Translations under genes and position numbers: made by a program
Shown here: positions 35,689 to 45,636 of the stretch, piece after piece
How positions within the stretch are numbered: position 1 is the stretch's first letter
How the letters are laid out: each line of letters starts with the position of its first letter
NCBI GenBank assembly: GCA_934247115.1
Contig: CAKQIY010000015.1
Location: 1-61,210 of the forward strand
Source of the DNA: an uncultured Coprococcus sp.
Lineage (GTDB): Bacteria; Bacillota; Clostridia; Lachnospirales; Lachnospiraceae
Direction: 5' to 3'
DNA length: 61,210 bases
The notes under the pieces: model-generated
What the model saw: the letters and a program-made list of their open reading frames with translations, nothing else
What the model was told of the DNA's origin: nothing
The model's database searches: none

Positions 35689-37345
35689 AATCCTGCTCAC
35701 GATGATAAGTCGCAATAACGATATGGAGATGCCGGAACATGGAGAGAAGGCTAAAAGCTATAAGGTTATGGGTTATATAGCCATGGGCTGCATCATGATA
35801 CCATGCTGCCTTGTTGTGGGATTCATAGTGTATATCATGACTGCAGCACTGATGGAGGCCGGAGGACAGACAGAGGGACTCAATCTGGTGATACAGCTCA
35901 TGTCAGTGTTCGGAGTTATATTCAGTATAATGGTTATATTTAATCTATTGTATTTTTCGTCTGATCTTGATCATCTGCTTCCGCTTCCGGTGAAGCCTGC
36001 TGAGCTTGTGGCTGCGAAGTTCACACACGCTTATTTTGCAGAGAGTGTCATGGAGTTCATGGTATTATTCTGTGGATTCATAGGTTATTTTGCCGCTGCT
36101 GATATTAGACCGGTATCGGTCCTGACATCCATCATGGGAGTGTTTCTTCTTCCAGTGTTGCCGCTGGTATATTGTGGTATTTTTTCATTGATAATCATGG
36201 CATTTTTCAGCCGCGCAAAGCTCTTTAAGAATGTGGATTTTATGGTGGGGCTTGCAGTGCTGGTATTTGCCGGACTCTTTATATGGTCATTTGCACAGAT
36301 GGATGCCGTAAATATAAATAATTACATAGACAGCCTGAAAAATGGTGACAATATATTTATCAATATAATGAATAAGATCTTTTTTACCGTGCCATTGTTT
36401 CTGAAGGCTGTTGATGGCAACAGCGTGATGTATATGCTGGCATTTCTGACCGTCAATGCCGCATGTGTTGCACTGCTGCTTATCCTTGGAAATGCGTTAT
36501 ATCTCAGAGGCGTATATCTGGTATCATCGAATGGAAGCACAGGCAGAAAGAAAAAGGATGCAGTTACGAGGGATAGTTTTGAGATAAAGACACCATTCAG
36601 GGCATATATGGATAAGGAACTCAAGACGCTTGTCAGAACTCCTGCATACAGAAAGTACTGCGTGGTTGTCAATGCCATATGGCCGATACTTGTGGTGGCG
36701 CTATTTAATATACCTGCTACCGCCGGTTCCATACGGTCGTTCAGGGATACCTTCAGACAGGGATACTTCCTGGCGGATGTTATCATGCTGCTTGCTGTCA
36801 TAGCTATAGCATTCTTTGCGACAGCTATGAACAGTATTGCATCCACTGCATTTACCAGAGAGGGGACCCATATCTCATTTATAAAGCACATACCTATGTC
36901 ATATGAACTTCAGGTCAGAGCAAAAGTATGGGTCAGTATGGTATTCAGTGGAGTTACAGTGGTGATCACCACTGTGGTGCTGTGTATATATATGGATTGC
37001 AGTTTTGTTGATAGTCTGTACTATGTGATACTTGGAATCCTTTGTGCAGGAATCTGCACATATACAGGAATCCTTCTTGATTCCACCCATCCAAAGCTGG
37101 ACTGGGAGGATGAGTATGGAGCGCTCAGGGGCAACCTGAATGCATTCTTTAATATGGCAATAGCGATCGTCATAGCAATCGTTTTGTGTGCAGCGGGATT
37201 TGTGGTATTCAGATTTACACGCATTCCGTCATATGCATTATATATAATTTATCTGATGATTATGGGAGCTATGTTCATTATCCTGCGTAGGGATACCATG
37301 ATAATGAGTGCAAGAAATATCGACACCGATGTATATAGTGAGTAA
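35675..37345 (+). CDS. ABC-2-type transporter permease
   Basis: 556 residues with about 12 predicted membrane segments spread along the chain, including pairs around residues 30-100, 120-210 and 480-550. The segment LYFSSDLDHLLPLPVKPAELVAAKF (split by a membrane turn) is typical of the putative ABC exporter permeases of Clostridia, where a short cytoplasmic coupling helix follows the second segment. It starts inside the ATPase gene and forms a two-gene transporter with it. No catalytic motif is expected and none is seen. Confidence 0.85.
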   Translation: MKNFKILLTMISRNNDMEMPEHGEKAKSYKVMGYIAMGCIMIPCCLVVGFIVYIMTAALMEAGGQTEGLNLVIQLMSVFGVIFSIMVIFNLLYFSSDLDHLLPLPVKPAELVAAKFTHAYFAESVMEFMVLFCGFIGYFAAADIRPVSVLTSIMGVFLLPVLPLVYCGIFSLIIMAFFSRAKLFKNVDFMVGLAVLVFAGLFIWSFAQMDAVNINNYIDSLKNGDNIFINIMNKIFFTVPLFLKAVDGNSVMYMLAFLTVNAACVALLLILGNALYLRGVYLVSSNGSTGRKKKDAVTRDSFEIKTPFRAYMDKELKTLVRTPAYRKYCVVVNAIWPILVVALFNIPATAGSIRSFRDTFRQGYFLADVIMLLAVIAIAFFATAMNSIASTAFTREGTHISFIKHIPMSYELQVRAKVWVSMVFSGVTVVITTVVLCIYMDCSFVDSLYYVILGILCAGICTYTGILLDSTHPKLDWEDEYGALRGNLNAFFNMAIAIVIAIVLCAAGFVVFRFTRIPSYALYIIYLMIMGAMFIILRRDTMIMSARNIDTDVYSE

Positions 37346-37428
37346 GTGGTTCCGCAGGATGAAGAGCTTGTGGAGTGCGTGGAACACATATGCAGGTGGT
37401 AAATTATTCAATATAGGAGGCAGAAAGT

Positions 37429-38808
37429 ATGTCACAGAAAAATGCATGGAGTAAGTACAAGAAAGAAGAGATAAAGGAGCTTGAGGGCCTGTGTAAAGGC
37501 TACAGGGAATTTCTGGATAGCGGCAAGACAGAGAGAGAATGCGTAAAAGAGATTGTCAGACAGGCTGAGGACAATGGTTACAGAGATCTGAAGAAGGTTA
37601 TCAAGAACAAGGAGACTCTGGCAGCAGGCGATAAAGTGTATGCAGTGTGGATGAACAAGACGGTGGCCATGTTCAATATAGGAAAGAAAAAGCTTGAGAA
37701 GGGTATGAACATACTTGGTGCCCATATTGATTCACCTCGTATGGATGTGAAGCAGAATCCGCTGTATGAGAAGGGAGGATTTGCATACCTTGACACACAT
37801 TATTATGGAGGCATCAAGAAATACCAGTGGGTGACACTTCCTCTTGCCATACATGGAGTGATAGTAAAGACCAATGGTGACATTGTGACTGTAAATGTGG
37901 GTGAGGACAAGAATGATCCTGTGTTCTGCGTCACTGATCTTCTCATACATCTGTCACAGGAGCAGCTTAAGAAGAGAGCAGACTCTGTGATAGAGGGAGA
38001 ACAGCTTGATATCCTGTTTGCAAGCAAGCCTCTCGAAGGCAAGGAGAAGGAGGCTGTGAAGGCTGCTGTTCTTGAACTTCTTGAGAAGAAGTATGACATG
38101 AAGGAGGAGGATTTCCTCTCAGCAGAGCTGGAGATCGTGCCTGCTGGAAAAGCAAGAAATTGTGGTATAGATGAGAGCATGATTATGGCGTACGGACAGG
38201 ATGACAGAGTGTGTGCGTACACATCACTTGTGGCTATGATCGAGGCTGAAAATCCGGATAAGACGACATGCTGCCTTCTCACAGACAAGGAAGAGATAGG
38301 AAGTGTGGGAGCAACCGGAATGCAGTCGCATTTCTTTGAGAATACAGTTGCAGAGATCATGAATGCCATGGGAGGTTTCTCAGAGCTTTCACTCAGAAGA
38401 TGCCTTGCATCATCTAGAATGCTTTCATCGGATGTGTCAGCCGGCTTCGACCCTACATTTGAGTCAGCATTTGACAAGAAGAATGCTGCGGTATTCGGAG
38501 AGGGTATGGTATTCAACAAGTTTACTGGTTCAAGAGGAAAATCAGGATCAAATGACGCGAATGCAGAGTATATGGCGGCCATAAGAAAGATTATGGATGA
38601 CGCAGAGATCACATACCAGACTGCAGAGCTTGGCAAGGTTGATGTTGGCGGTGGCGGAACTATAGCTTATATACTTTCACTGTATGGAATGGAGGTAATA
38701 GACTGTGGAGTAGCTGTTCTGAACATGCATGCACCATGGGAAGTAACCTCCAAAGCGGATATATATGAGACTAAGAAGGGATATGTTGCCTTCCTGAAGG
38801 AGGCGTAA
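37429..38808 (+). CDS. M18 family aminopeptidase
   Basis: 459-residue zinc aminopeptidase of the M18 (aspartyl aminopeptidase) family. AGGAGG precedes ATG 37429. The metal-site signature GAHIDSPRMDVK lies near residues 99-110. Further conserved blocks are DDRVCAYTSL (about 259-268), DKEEIGSVGATGMQS (about 286-300) and a C-terminal GVAVLNMHAPWEVTSKAD (about 427-444) with the last metal His. It acts in the cytoplasm on peptides with acidic or neutral N-termini. It is followed after 21 bases by the large hybrid kinase, probably in one transcript. Confidence 0.94.
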   Translation: MSQKNAWSKYKKEEIKELEGLCKGYREFLDSGKTERECVKEIVRQAEDNGYRDLKKVIKNKETLAAGDKVYAVWMNKTVAMFNIGKKKLEKGMNILGAHIDSPRMDVKQNPLYEKGGFAYLDTHYYGGIKKYQWVTLPLAIHGVIVKTNGDIVTVNVGEDKNDPVFCVTDLLIHLSQEQLKKRADSVIEGEQLDILFASKPLEGKEKEAVKAAVLELLEKKYDMKEEDFLSAELEIVPAGKARNCGIDESMIMAYGQDDRVCAYTSLVAMIEAENPDKTTCCLLTDKEEIGSVGATGMQSHFFENTVAEIMNAMGGFSELSLRRCLASSRMLSSDVSAGFDPTFESAFDKKNAAVFGEGMVFNKFTGSRGKSGSNDANAEYMAAIRKIMDDAEITYQTAELGKVDVGGGGTIAYILSLYGMEVIDCGVAVLNMHAPWEVTSKADIYETKKGYVAFLKEA

Positions 38809-38829
38809 GCATATCTTCCGGAGGAAGAG

Positions 38830-41800
38830 ATGAGAGATCAGCTGAAGAAAAGAATAATATATGCATTGTTTGCTGCGCTGGTGATGATATTTATTCCGGG
38901 TATTCATGCAAGGGCGGAGGAAAACTTCACATCTGATTACAGCCAGCATACATTTGATGAGGATGAGGGGTTTGACAGTGGTGAAGCTAACTGTATATGT
39001 CAGTCCACCAGTGGTTACATCTGGGTAGGAACAGACAATGGTCTGTACAGATACGATGGAAGTGAGTTTACACTGTTTACTCTGGACAGCAATGAAGACG
39101 GCACTAAGTATTCGATCAACTGCATATATCTGACCAGTGATGACAAGCTGTATGTGGGAACAGACAATTATGGACTGTATCTGTATGATAATGGAACGTT
39201 TCACAGAATTCCGGAGACCTATAATCTTGGAGTGTCAACTATCAATGGAATGTACGAGGATGAAGAGGGAAGACTGTGGCTTGCCACAACCTCCGGAATA
39301 TTCTATCTTTCTGACGATGGTGTGGCAGCGATAGATGACAGCAGTATAGCAGGACTCAACATAGGTAATATATCAGGATATGGCGGTAATGTGTATGCGA
39401 CAGCCAACAACGATATACTTATTACCATAGATCCGGATGCGAATGTCACATTTAATGCCAAGTCAGAGTATAAGATAGACGATATCAATTCACTGTATGT
39501 AGACAGCAGGGGAAACAGATATTATGGCTCAGCAAGTTATAGTATATTGAAGATCGCCGCGGATGGAACATATGGACTTATCAATACGGGGAGTCTGCAT
39601 GGTATCAACAAGATATATCATGATGGTACAAGACTATGGGTACTTGCGGATGACGGAATAGGATATCTTACATCCAAGAATAAGATAGTGACAGTGAGCA
39701 GCCTCAGGTTCAACGAATCGATGAGTGATATGATCCGGGATTTCGAAGGAAATTACTGGTATACATCATACAGAAAAGGACTGTTGCTTCTGGAACAGAG
39801 CAAGTTCCAGGATGTGACGATGAAATATGGAATTGACAGCGCCATAGTCAATTGTGTTACAAGCTACAATGGCAATCTGTTTATCGGAACAGATGAAGGC
39901 CTGTATGTTGTGGATTCAAAGGATAAGCTTGTTCCGGCCATCAATAATGAGCTGGTTTCTATATTGTCGGGAATAAGTATCAGAGACCTGTATGTGGATT
40001 CGGAGGACAATCTGTGGATAGCCACATATAAGATATATGGAGTTATAAGGGTTGAAAGAAACTGGCAGTATACATGCTTTAACAGAAGCGATGCTTCCCT
40101 GATAAGTAATTCAGTGAATTGCATAGCGGAGATTTCGCCTGGATGCATGGCTGTTGGAACCGAGAATGGATTGTCCATAATTAATGTTGGTAATAGTGTA
40201 CGGAGTCTGTCAAGAAATGATGGCCTGGATAACCCGGACATCATAAGTCTGTATGTGACGGAGGATGGGGACTTGTATGCGGGTTCCAATGGCGCAGGTA
40301 TATACAGGATCGACAGTAATTATAATGTTTTGAACATGGCACTTGACGATAGTCAGAAGATGAGTGTGGTGTCAAGCATGGTAAAGGGAAGCAGTGGCCT
40401 GTGGATAGGAACAGACAGTGGTCTCTATTATCAGGAGGGAACAATCAGACAGATAACTACTGTGGACACGACGAACAGTATATACGATATGATCCTTGAT
40501 GACTCAGGATATCTTTGGCTGTTCGGATCAAAGGGACTGTACAGGTATTATGAGAAGGATATACTCAGCAGTGCAGAACCGCAGAGTCTGAGTTTTTCAA
40601 AGAATGATGGAATCATATCAGCGATAACAGAAAAGTCCTCCAATTACATATCCAGAACGGGAATAGTATATGTATGCTGTGATGAGGGACTGTGCAGAAT
40701 CAATCTCAGCACGGAATATATCAATGAGGTAGCGCCTAAGGTAAGGATAGCATCTGTGGAGGTGGATGGTACCAAATATCCGTTCTCGGATCTTGATGGA
40801 CAGATTGACGTGCCGAAGAATACTAACAGAATAACTATAAGATTCTCAGTCCTTAGTTATGTAAACCGCGCTGACATATCAGTGGATTACTATCTTGAGG
40901 GCTTTGAGAATGAGAAAAGAACTCTGTCGGGTACAGACAAGATGGAGGTTGAGTATACCAATCTTGAGGGCGGAACATATAAGTTTGTTCTGACGGCGAA
41001 GAATGCGGATGGTGTACAGTGTGACCAGCCCCTTACATTTGTCGTAGATAAGGAACTGGGATTCTGGGAGACCAATCTTGCGAGAATGATCATATCACTC
41101 ATGATACTTTTGATAATAGTGGTTGGAATCGCTGTGGCGAGAAGTATATTCAGACTGCTCAGGAGACAGACCGAGCAGGTGGAGGAGCTGAGCAAGAAGA
41201 GTGAGGAGGCCGAGAAATCCAATCAGGCCAAGAATGACTATGTAAATTACCTGAACCATGAGATAAGAACGCCTCTCAACAATATAATCGCGATATCAGA
41301 GCTGGCCATGAGAAACTGTCAGGATACCCAGAGTGAGGAGTACACGAGATATAGCACTATGTATTCGGCGGGAAGAGAGATACTTGATATGTCAGATGGA
41401 ATATCCAAGCTGTCCAATTTGAAAGATGACATAATAGAACCGGAGTACAAGCAGTACTTTGCCTCTGATCTGATCGATGAACTTTCAGATGAACTGAAGG
41501 CTATGGTGAACAGGGATCTGATAGATCTCAAGGTGAGTGTTGAGGATAAGATCCCGAATGGACTCATAGGAGATGCCTCGGCTCTCAGTGAGATCATAGA
41601 GAATGTATTTGCATGGTCGGCAAACACAACAAAGGAAGGCTATATAAGCATAGATGTCGATTGGCATATGGCACGAATGGCCGAGAATGATGGGGATTAT
41701 GGTCATGATGTGCAGTATCCGGAGCTGATAGATGAACCTGAGACAGAAATTTCAAAGATATTTGACAGAGATCACGATGACATATATATTGATTTCAAGA

Positions 41801-43125
41801 TATCAGACACCGGACTTGGAGTGAAGGAAGAGAGGCTGGCAACATTGTTCGAGCTTGATGATTCATATGAGAGATCGGATATAGGAATGTTCAGAGTAAG
41901 TCTGGGACTTGCTATTGCCAAAGAGCTCGTGAGAATGCTGGATGGCACGATCAGTGCGGAGAGTATATATGGTGCTGGAACTACGATCAGATTCAGCGTG
42001 AAGCAGTCGGTATTTGATTACAGCTATGTCAATTACAATGAGAGAAAACGTAAGGAGATGGCCAGAAGAAATGCCAATTCGCATCTGTGGCTTCCTGATG
42101 TCAGGATACTCATTGTGGATGACTCAGAGATCGGTCTTCAGGTCGAGAAGACCATATTTGATACCTATGATCTGACGTGCGATACAGCCTCATCGGGTTT
42201 TGACGCGCTGGATAAGGTCATGATAAATGGATACGATATGGTGTTTATAGACACTGTGATGCCGGTGATGGATGGACGTGATACTGTGAAGGAGATAAGA
42301 AACCTTGATGGTGAGGAGTTCAAGAAGATGCCGATCATAGCATTGTCAGCCAATACAGTTGAGACCTCCAGAGAGGAGATACTCACATCAGGCTTCAATG
42401 ATATCATAGTTAAACCTGTTGAACTGGATCAGGCGGAGGCAATGCTCAGAACATATATATCTGAGGATAAGATCAAGGAGAGGAATACTGATCTCTCGCA
42501 GCTTGAGGATGACGTAAGTTACATGGAGGATGCGGTGCTTCTCAGAAGATTTGTTGCTGTCGAAGATGCGGTCAGAGTCATGGGAGGAAGCTTCAGGACA
42601 TTCAACACATTTGTGAGAAATTACAAGGATGAATATCAGGCTGAGGTCCAGATGCTCAGGACATATATCGATGATGATGTGAGAAGGTACAAGAATATCA
42701 TTCATGATATCAAGAGCAGCAGTGCGAATATAGGAGCATATGGCATAGAGAGAAAGGCGGCGAACCTGGAGTCTGCTATCAATATCGGAAATCAGCAGTA
42801 TGCCCGTGACAATACCAGAGACTTCGTGGCCATGATGAATGACTTTTTCAAGCAGATAGACAAATATATGGCAAAAATCAATCATGTTGACCAGCCTGCA
42901 GAGAAGGAGTACCGGGATGGCATCAACAAGAGTAAACTCAAGGAATTGAGGGCGTTCCTGCGTGCCGGTGATAATGAGCCTGTCGAAAGCCTTATACAGG
43001 ATATAGACAGATATTCATATGGTGATATAGATACAGAGTTCTTCACTGCGCTCAAGGAGTATGTGGGATCCGGTGATTACGAGACCTCAAGTGAGATGAT
43101 CGATCAGTATCTGAACAGTATATAA
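38830..43125 (+). CDS. Beta-propeller hybrid histidine kinase with receiver and HPt domains
   Basis: 1431-residue membrane sensor. A signal peptide (about 1-30) leads into some 14 repeats of the form S-G-x-x-W-x-G-T-x-x-G-L-Y, which would form two beta-propellers (about 45-640). A Y_Y_Y-type domain (about 660-740) and one membrane segment (about 751-775) follow. The kinase core has His810 in LNHEIRTPLNN and an ATPase domain with DTGLGV. The receiver has LIVDD and the phosphate acceptor Asp1141 in FIDTVMPVMDG. An HPt domain carries His1292 in IIHDIKSSSANIGAYG. The layout recalls the Bacteroides hybrid two-component sensors of glycans, but there is no DNA-binding domain, so phosphate must pass to a separate regulator not in this window. 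Confidence 0.92.
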   Translation: MRDQLKKRIIYALFAALVMIFIPGIHARAEENFTSDYSQHTFDEDEGFDSGEANCICQSTSGYIWVGTDNGLYRYDGSEFTLFTLDSNEDGTKYSINCIYLTSDDKLYVGTDNYGLYLYDNGTFHRIPETYNLGVSTINGMYEDEEGRLWLATTSGIFYLSDDGVAAIDDSSIAGLNIGNISGYGGNVYATANNDILITIDPDANVTFNAKSEYKIDDINSLYVDSRGNRYYGSASYSILKIAADGTYGLINTGSLHGINKIYHDGTRLWVLADDGIGYLTSKNKIVTVSSLRFNESMSDMIRDFEGNYWYTSYRKGLLLLEQSKFQDVTMKYGIDSAIVNCVTSYNGNLFIGTDEGLYVVDSKDKLVPAINNELVSILSGISIRDLYVDSEDNLWIATYKIYGVIRVERNWQYTCFNRSDASLISNSVNCIAEISPGCMAVGTENGLSIINVGNSVRSLSRNDGLDNPDIISLYVTEDGDLYAGSNGAGIYRIDSNYNVLNMALDDSQKMSVVSSMVKGSSGLWIGTDSGLYYQEGTIRQITTVDTTNSIYDMILDDSGYLWLFGSKGLYRYYEKDILSSAEPQSLSFSKNDGIISAITEKSSNYISRTGIVYVCCDEGLCRINLSTEYINEVAPKVRIASVEVDGTKYPFSDLDGQIDVPKNTNRITIRFSVLSYVNRADISVDYYLEGFENEKRTLSGTDKMEVEYTNLEGGTYKFVLTAKNADGVQCDQPLTFVVDKELGFWETNLARMIISLMILLIIVVGIAVARSIFRLLRRQTEQVEELSKKSEEAEKSNQAKNDYVNYLNHEIRTPLNNIIAISELAMRNCQDTQSEEYTRYSTMYSAGREILDMSDGISKLSNLKDDIIEPEYKQYFASDLIDELSDELKAMVNRDLIDLKVSVEDKIPNGLIGDASALSEIIENVFAWSANTTKEGYISIDVDWHMARMAENDGDYGHDVQYPELIDEPETEISKIFDRDHDDIYIDFKISDTGLGVKEERLATLFELDDSYERSDIGMFRVSLGLAIAKELVRMLDGTISAESIYGAGTTIRFSVKQSVFDYSYVNYNERKRKEMARRNANSHLWLPDVRILIVDDSEIGLQVEKTIFDTYDLTCDTASSGFDALDKVMINGYDMVFIDTVMPVMDGRDTVKEIRNLDGEEFKKMPIIALSANTVETSREEILTSGFNDIIVKPVELDQAEAMLRTYISEDKIKERNTDLSQLEDDVSYMEDAVLLRRFVAVEDAVRVMGGSFRTFNTFVRNYKDEYQAEVQMLRTYIDDDVRRYKNIIHDIKSSSANIGAYGIERKAANLESAINIGNQQYARDNTRDFVAMMNDFFKQIDKYMAKINHVDQPAEKEYRDGINKSKLKELRAFLRAGDNEPVESLIQDIDRYSYGDIDTEFFTALKEYVGSGDYETSSEMIDQYLNSI

Positions 43126-43199
43126 GGCACATACGAAGAATCAGGTGCAGCCACAGGGCAGTGCCTGTCCAATAAAAATAAAGAAAAGAGGAAAAGAAA

Positions 43200-43691
43200 A
43201 TGAGAGTAGCTATCATTATGGGATCAACAAGTGATCTGCCAAAGGTTGAGCCGGCAGTATCAATTCTCAAGAATTATGGTGTCGAGGTGGATGTGAGATG
43301 TCTCTCTGCACACAGAGCACATGCAGGACTTTCAGAGTTTATCGATGAGGCCAACAACAATGGAACTGAGGTTATCATTGCAGCAGCAGGTATGGCAGCA
43401 GCTCTTCCGGGGGTGGTTGCCTCACAGACAGTTCTTCCTGTTATAGGAGTACCGCTTTCAGGTGCAACTCTTGATGGAATGGATGCACTTCTTTCAATAG
43501 TTCAGATGCCATCGGGAATACCTGTTGCAACTGTTGCCATCAATGGCAGCAAGAATGCAGCATATCTTGCACTTCAGATTATAGGAGTGAACAATGAGTC
43601 AGTCAGACTTAAGCTTCAGGAGGAGCGTAAGGAGATGGAGAAGGCTGCCATGAAGGCAAATGAAGAAGTAATAGAGAAGTTTAAATACTAG
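43200..43691 (+). CDS. purE: N5-carboxyaminoimidazole ribonucleotide mutase
   Basis: 163-residue class I PurE, which rearranges N5-CAIR to CAIR in purine synthesis. The N-terminal IIMGSTSDLPKVEPA and SAHRAHAGL and the later GMAAALPGVVAS and GVPLSGATLDGMDALLSIVQMP (split here for length) are the family blocks. AGAGGA lies 14 bases before ATG 43200. purK is not in the window; purM, purN and purD are 10 kb away. The intergenic space before it (75 bases) has no clear promoter, so it may be read through from the kinase gene. Confidence 0.96.
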   Translation: MRVAIIMGSTSDLPKVEPAVSILKNYGVEVDVRCLSAHRAHAGLSEFIDEANNNGTEVIIAAAGMAAALPGVVASQTVLPVIGVPLSGATLDGMDALLSIVQMPSGIPVATVAINGSKNAAYLALQIIGVNNESVRLKLQEERKEMEKAAMKANEEVIEKFKY

Positions 43692-43719
43692 AATTTATTA
43701 CTGGAAACTGTTTTGTCAT

Positions 43720-43762
43720 AAAAATCACAGTGTGTGAAAATGTTCCACACTGTGATTTTTTT
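43720..43762 (+). terminator. Terminator of purE
   Basis: AAAAATCACAGTGTG (43720-43734) pairs perfectly with CACACTGTGATTTTT (43746-43760), followed by further T. Confidence 0.9.
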
Positions 43763-43772
43763 GTTACTTTAC

Positions 43773-43801
43773 TTTACAATTAAAAAGTGGAATGTTAGTA
43801 T
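43773..43801 (+). promoter_or_regulatory. Promoter of the pantothenate operon
   Basis: TTTACA (43773-43778) and TAGTAT (43796-43801) with a 17-base spacer, about 100 bases before the first gene of the operon. Confidence 0.65.
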
Positions 43802-43902
43802 GTTGGATGGATGGTATTCGAAAGAAGCTGTACCTGAAAGACATATTCCCTGATGGGATATACACAGATACTGACTACATATTATGAGCAGGTGATTATT
43901 GT

Positions 43903-44868
43903 ATGAGGATTGGATTTATTGGAGCTGGAAAAGTCGGATTCACATTTGGCAGGTATATTCAGGAGCGAAGAGAGCTTGTCAGTGGGAAAACAGACGGAAG
44001 CGTGTGCATGGAAGTTGGTGGCTACTACAGTGCCAGCAGAGAGAGTGCAGAGCTTGCAGCACAGTTTACCGATACCTGTGTGTACGAAAGCCTGGAGCAA
44101 TTGTGTGAGTATTGTGAGGTTATCTTTCTCACTGTTCCTGATGGTCAGATAGGAGAGGTGTGGAAGAGTATAAAAGATCTTGACATATGTGGCAGGATCA
44201 TTTGTCACGCCAGTGGTGCGATGACATCAGATATTTTCTCAGGTATAACAGAGGCGGGAGCCTTTGGTTATTCGATTCATCCTATGTATGCAATAAGTTC
44301 AAAGTACGAATCCTATAAAGAACTGGATAACTCTTTTTTTACTGTTGAGGGAGATGAAGCATATGCAGATAAGATATGCTCGGTCATAAGACTCCTCGGC
44401 AACAGCTGTGTTCGCATAGACGGCAGGAATAAGGTGAAGTATCACGGAGCAGCAGTGTTCGCGAGCAATCTGGTTACCGGACTTTTGTCTGTGTCACAGA
44501 AACTGCTGGTTGAGTGTGGTTTCACTGAGAAAGAGGCAGGTCAGGCGATACTGCCATTGTTTCTGGGAAATGCCAGAGCTGCAGCAGAGAATGGCGTAGT
44601 AGACAGCCTTACAGGTCCGGTTGAGCGATGTGACACAGATACAGTGAGAAAACATCTCGAGGTTTTTGACGGAGATGAGCGCGATGCATATGCATCTGTA
44701 TCCAGATGCCTTGTGCCGGTGGCAGAGAGAAAACATCCGGACAGGGATTATAGCGGTTTGATACAGCTACTGAACGGAATAGGAGAATTTAATTATGAAA
44801 AACACGACGGCAACACTCAGGCAGATGAAGGGGACGGACAAGAAGATCTCCATGATCACAGCGTATGA
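43903..44868 (+). CDS. panG: Rossmann/DUF2520 reductase, probable PanG-type ketopantoate reductase
   Basis: 321 residues. The N-terminal NAD(P)-binding motif is GFIGAGKVGFTFG (4-16), and the C-terminal helical part resembles the DUF2520 domain (KVKYHGAAVFASNLVTGLL; AGQAILPLFLGNARA; LTGPVERCD). Established knowledge: PanG, a reductase of this type, replaces PanE in some bacteria, and this gene heads a panB-panC-coaBC operon without panE. The assignment is therefore strong by context but not proven. The reading frame runs 74 bases into panB in another frame, giving about 25 unusual C-terminal residues (NYEKHDGNTQADEGDGQEDL); the ancestral stop may have been lost. Confidence 0.78.
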   Translation: MRIGFIGAGKVGFTFGRYIQERRELVSGKTDGSVCMEVGGYYSASRESAELAAQFTDTCVYESLEQLCEYCEVIFLTVPDGQIGEVWKSIKDLDICGRIICHASGAMTSDIFSGITEAGAFGYSIHPMYAISSKYESYKELDNSFFTVEGDEAYADKICSVIRLLGNSCVRIDGRNKVKYHGAAVFASNLVTGLLSVSQKLLVECGFTEKEAGQAILPLFLGNARAAAENGVVDSLTGPVERCDTDTVRKHLEVFDGDERDAYASVSRCLVPVAERKHPDRDYSGLIQLLNGIGEFNYEKHDGNTQADEGDGQEDLHDHSV

Positions 44869-45622
44869 TTACACCATGGCAAAGATTGTGGATGAGTCAG
44901 GTGTCAACACTATTCTTGTTGGAGATTCTCTTGGCAACACTATCCTTGGATATGAGGATACGATCTCTGTAACTGTTGATGATATGATACATCACAGTGC
45001 AGCGGTGGCAAGGGGAGCAAAGAATGCTCTTGTTATCACAGATATGCCATTTATGTCATATCAGACGAGCGTGTATGATGCGGTTGTCAACGCTGGAAGG
45101 ATCATGAAGGAAGGACGTGCCGGAGCAGTAAAGCTTGAGGGTGGTCAGGATATGTGCCCTCAGATAAGTGCCATAGTCAAGGCGAGCATACCTGTATGTG
45201 CACATCTTGGACTCACACCACAGTCTATCAATGCATTTGGTGGATTCAAGGTGCAGGGCAAGACTGAGGCTGCAGCCAAGAAGCTTATAGAGGATGCAAA
45301 AGCTGTTGAGGAGGCCGGTGCATTTATGCTTGTTATGGAATGTGTACCGGAGAAACTTGCAAAGATAGTCACAGAGACTGTAAGTATACCTACTATAGGA
45401 ATAGGTGCCGGACGTTATTGTGATGGACAGGTTCTGGTTAACCAGGATATGTTTGGTATGTATTCAGACTTTGTTCCAAAGTTTGTGAAGCAGTTTGCAA
45501 ATGTAGGTGAAGTTATGAGAGGTGCTGTAAAGGCATATATTGATGAGATCAATGCGGGAACCTTCCCAGGCCCTGAGCACACTTATAAGATAGATGATGA
45601 AGTTATAGAGAAGTTATACTAA
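44795..45622 (+). CDS. panB: 3-methyl-2-oxobutanoate hydroxymethyltransferase
   Basis: 275-residue PanB, which adds a hydroxymethyl group from methylene-tetrahydrofolate to ketoisovalerate to make ketopantoate. Family blocks are ISMITAYDYTMAKIVDESG, ILVGDSLGN, VKLEGGQ, AHLGLTPQSINAFGGFKVQG and GIGAGRYCDGQVLVNQDMFG, in order. AGGAGAA precedes ATG 44795, inside the 3' end of the reductase gene. panC follows after 14 bases. Confidence 0.96.
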   Translation: MKNTTATLRQMKGTDKKISMITAYDYTMAKIVDESGVNTILVGDSLGNTILGYEDTISVTVDDMIHHSAAVARGAKNALVITDMPFMSYQTSVYDAVVNAGRIMKEGRAGAVKLEGGQDMCPQISAIVKASIPVCAHLGLTPQSINAFGGFKVQGKTEAAAKKLIEDAKAVEEAGAFMLVMECVPEKLAKIVTETVSIPTIGIGAGRYCDGQVLVNQDMFGMYSDFVPKFVKQFANVGEVMRGAVKAYIDEINAGTFPGPEHTYKIDDEVIEKLY

Positions 45623-45636
45623 AGGAGAAAATGATC

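Noticed and set aside
37336..37474. Small frame bridging the ABC permease and the M18 gene
   Set aside because: Overlaps both genes and shows no RBS or conserved look.
37803..38636. 277-codon minus-strand frame inside the M18 aminopeptidase gene
   Set aside because: Ser-rich shadow translation typical of the antisense of a biased gene; the plus-strand gene is complete and conserved.
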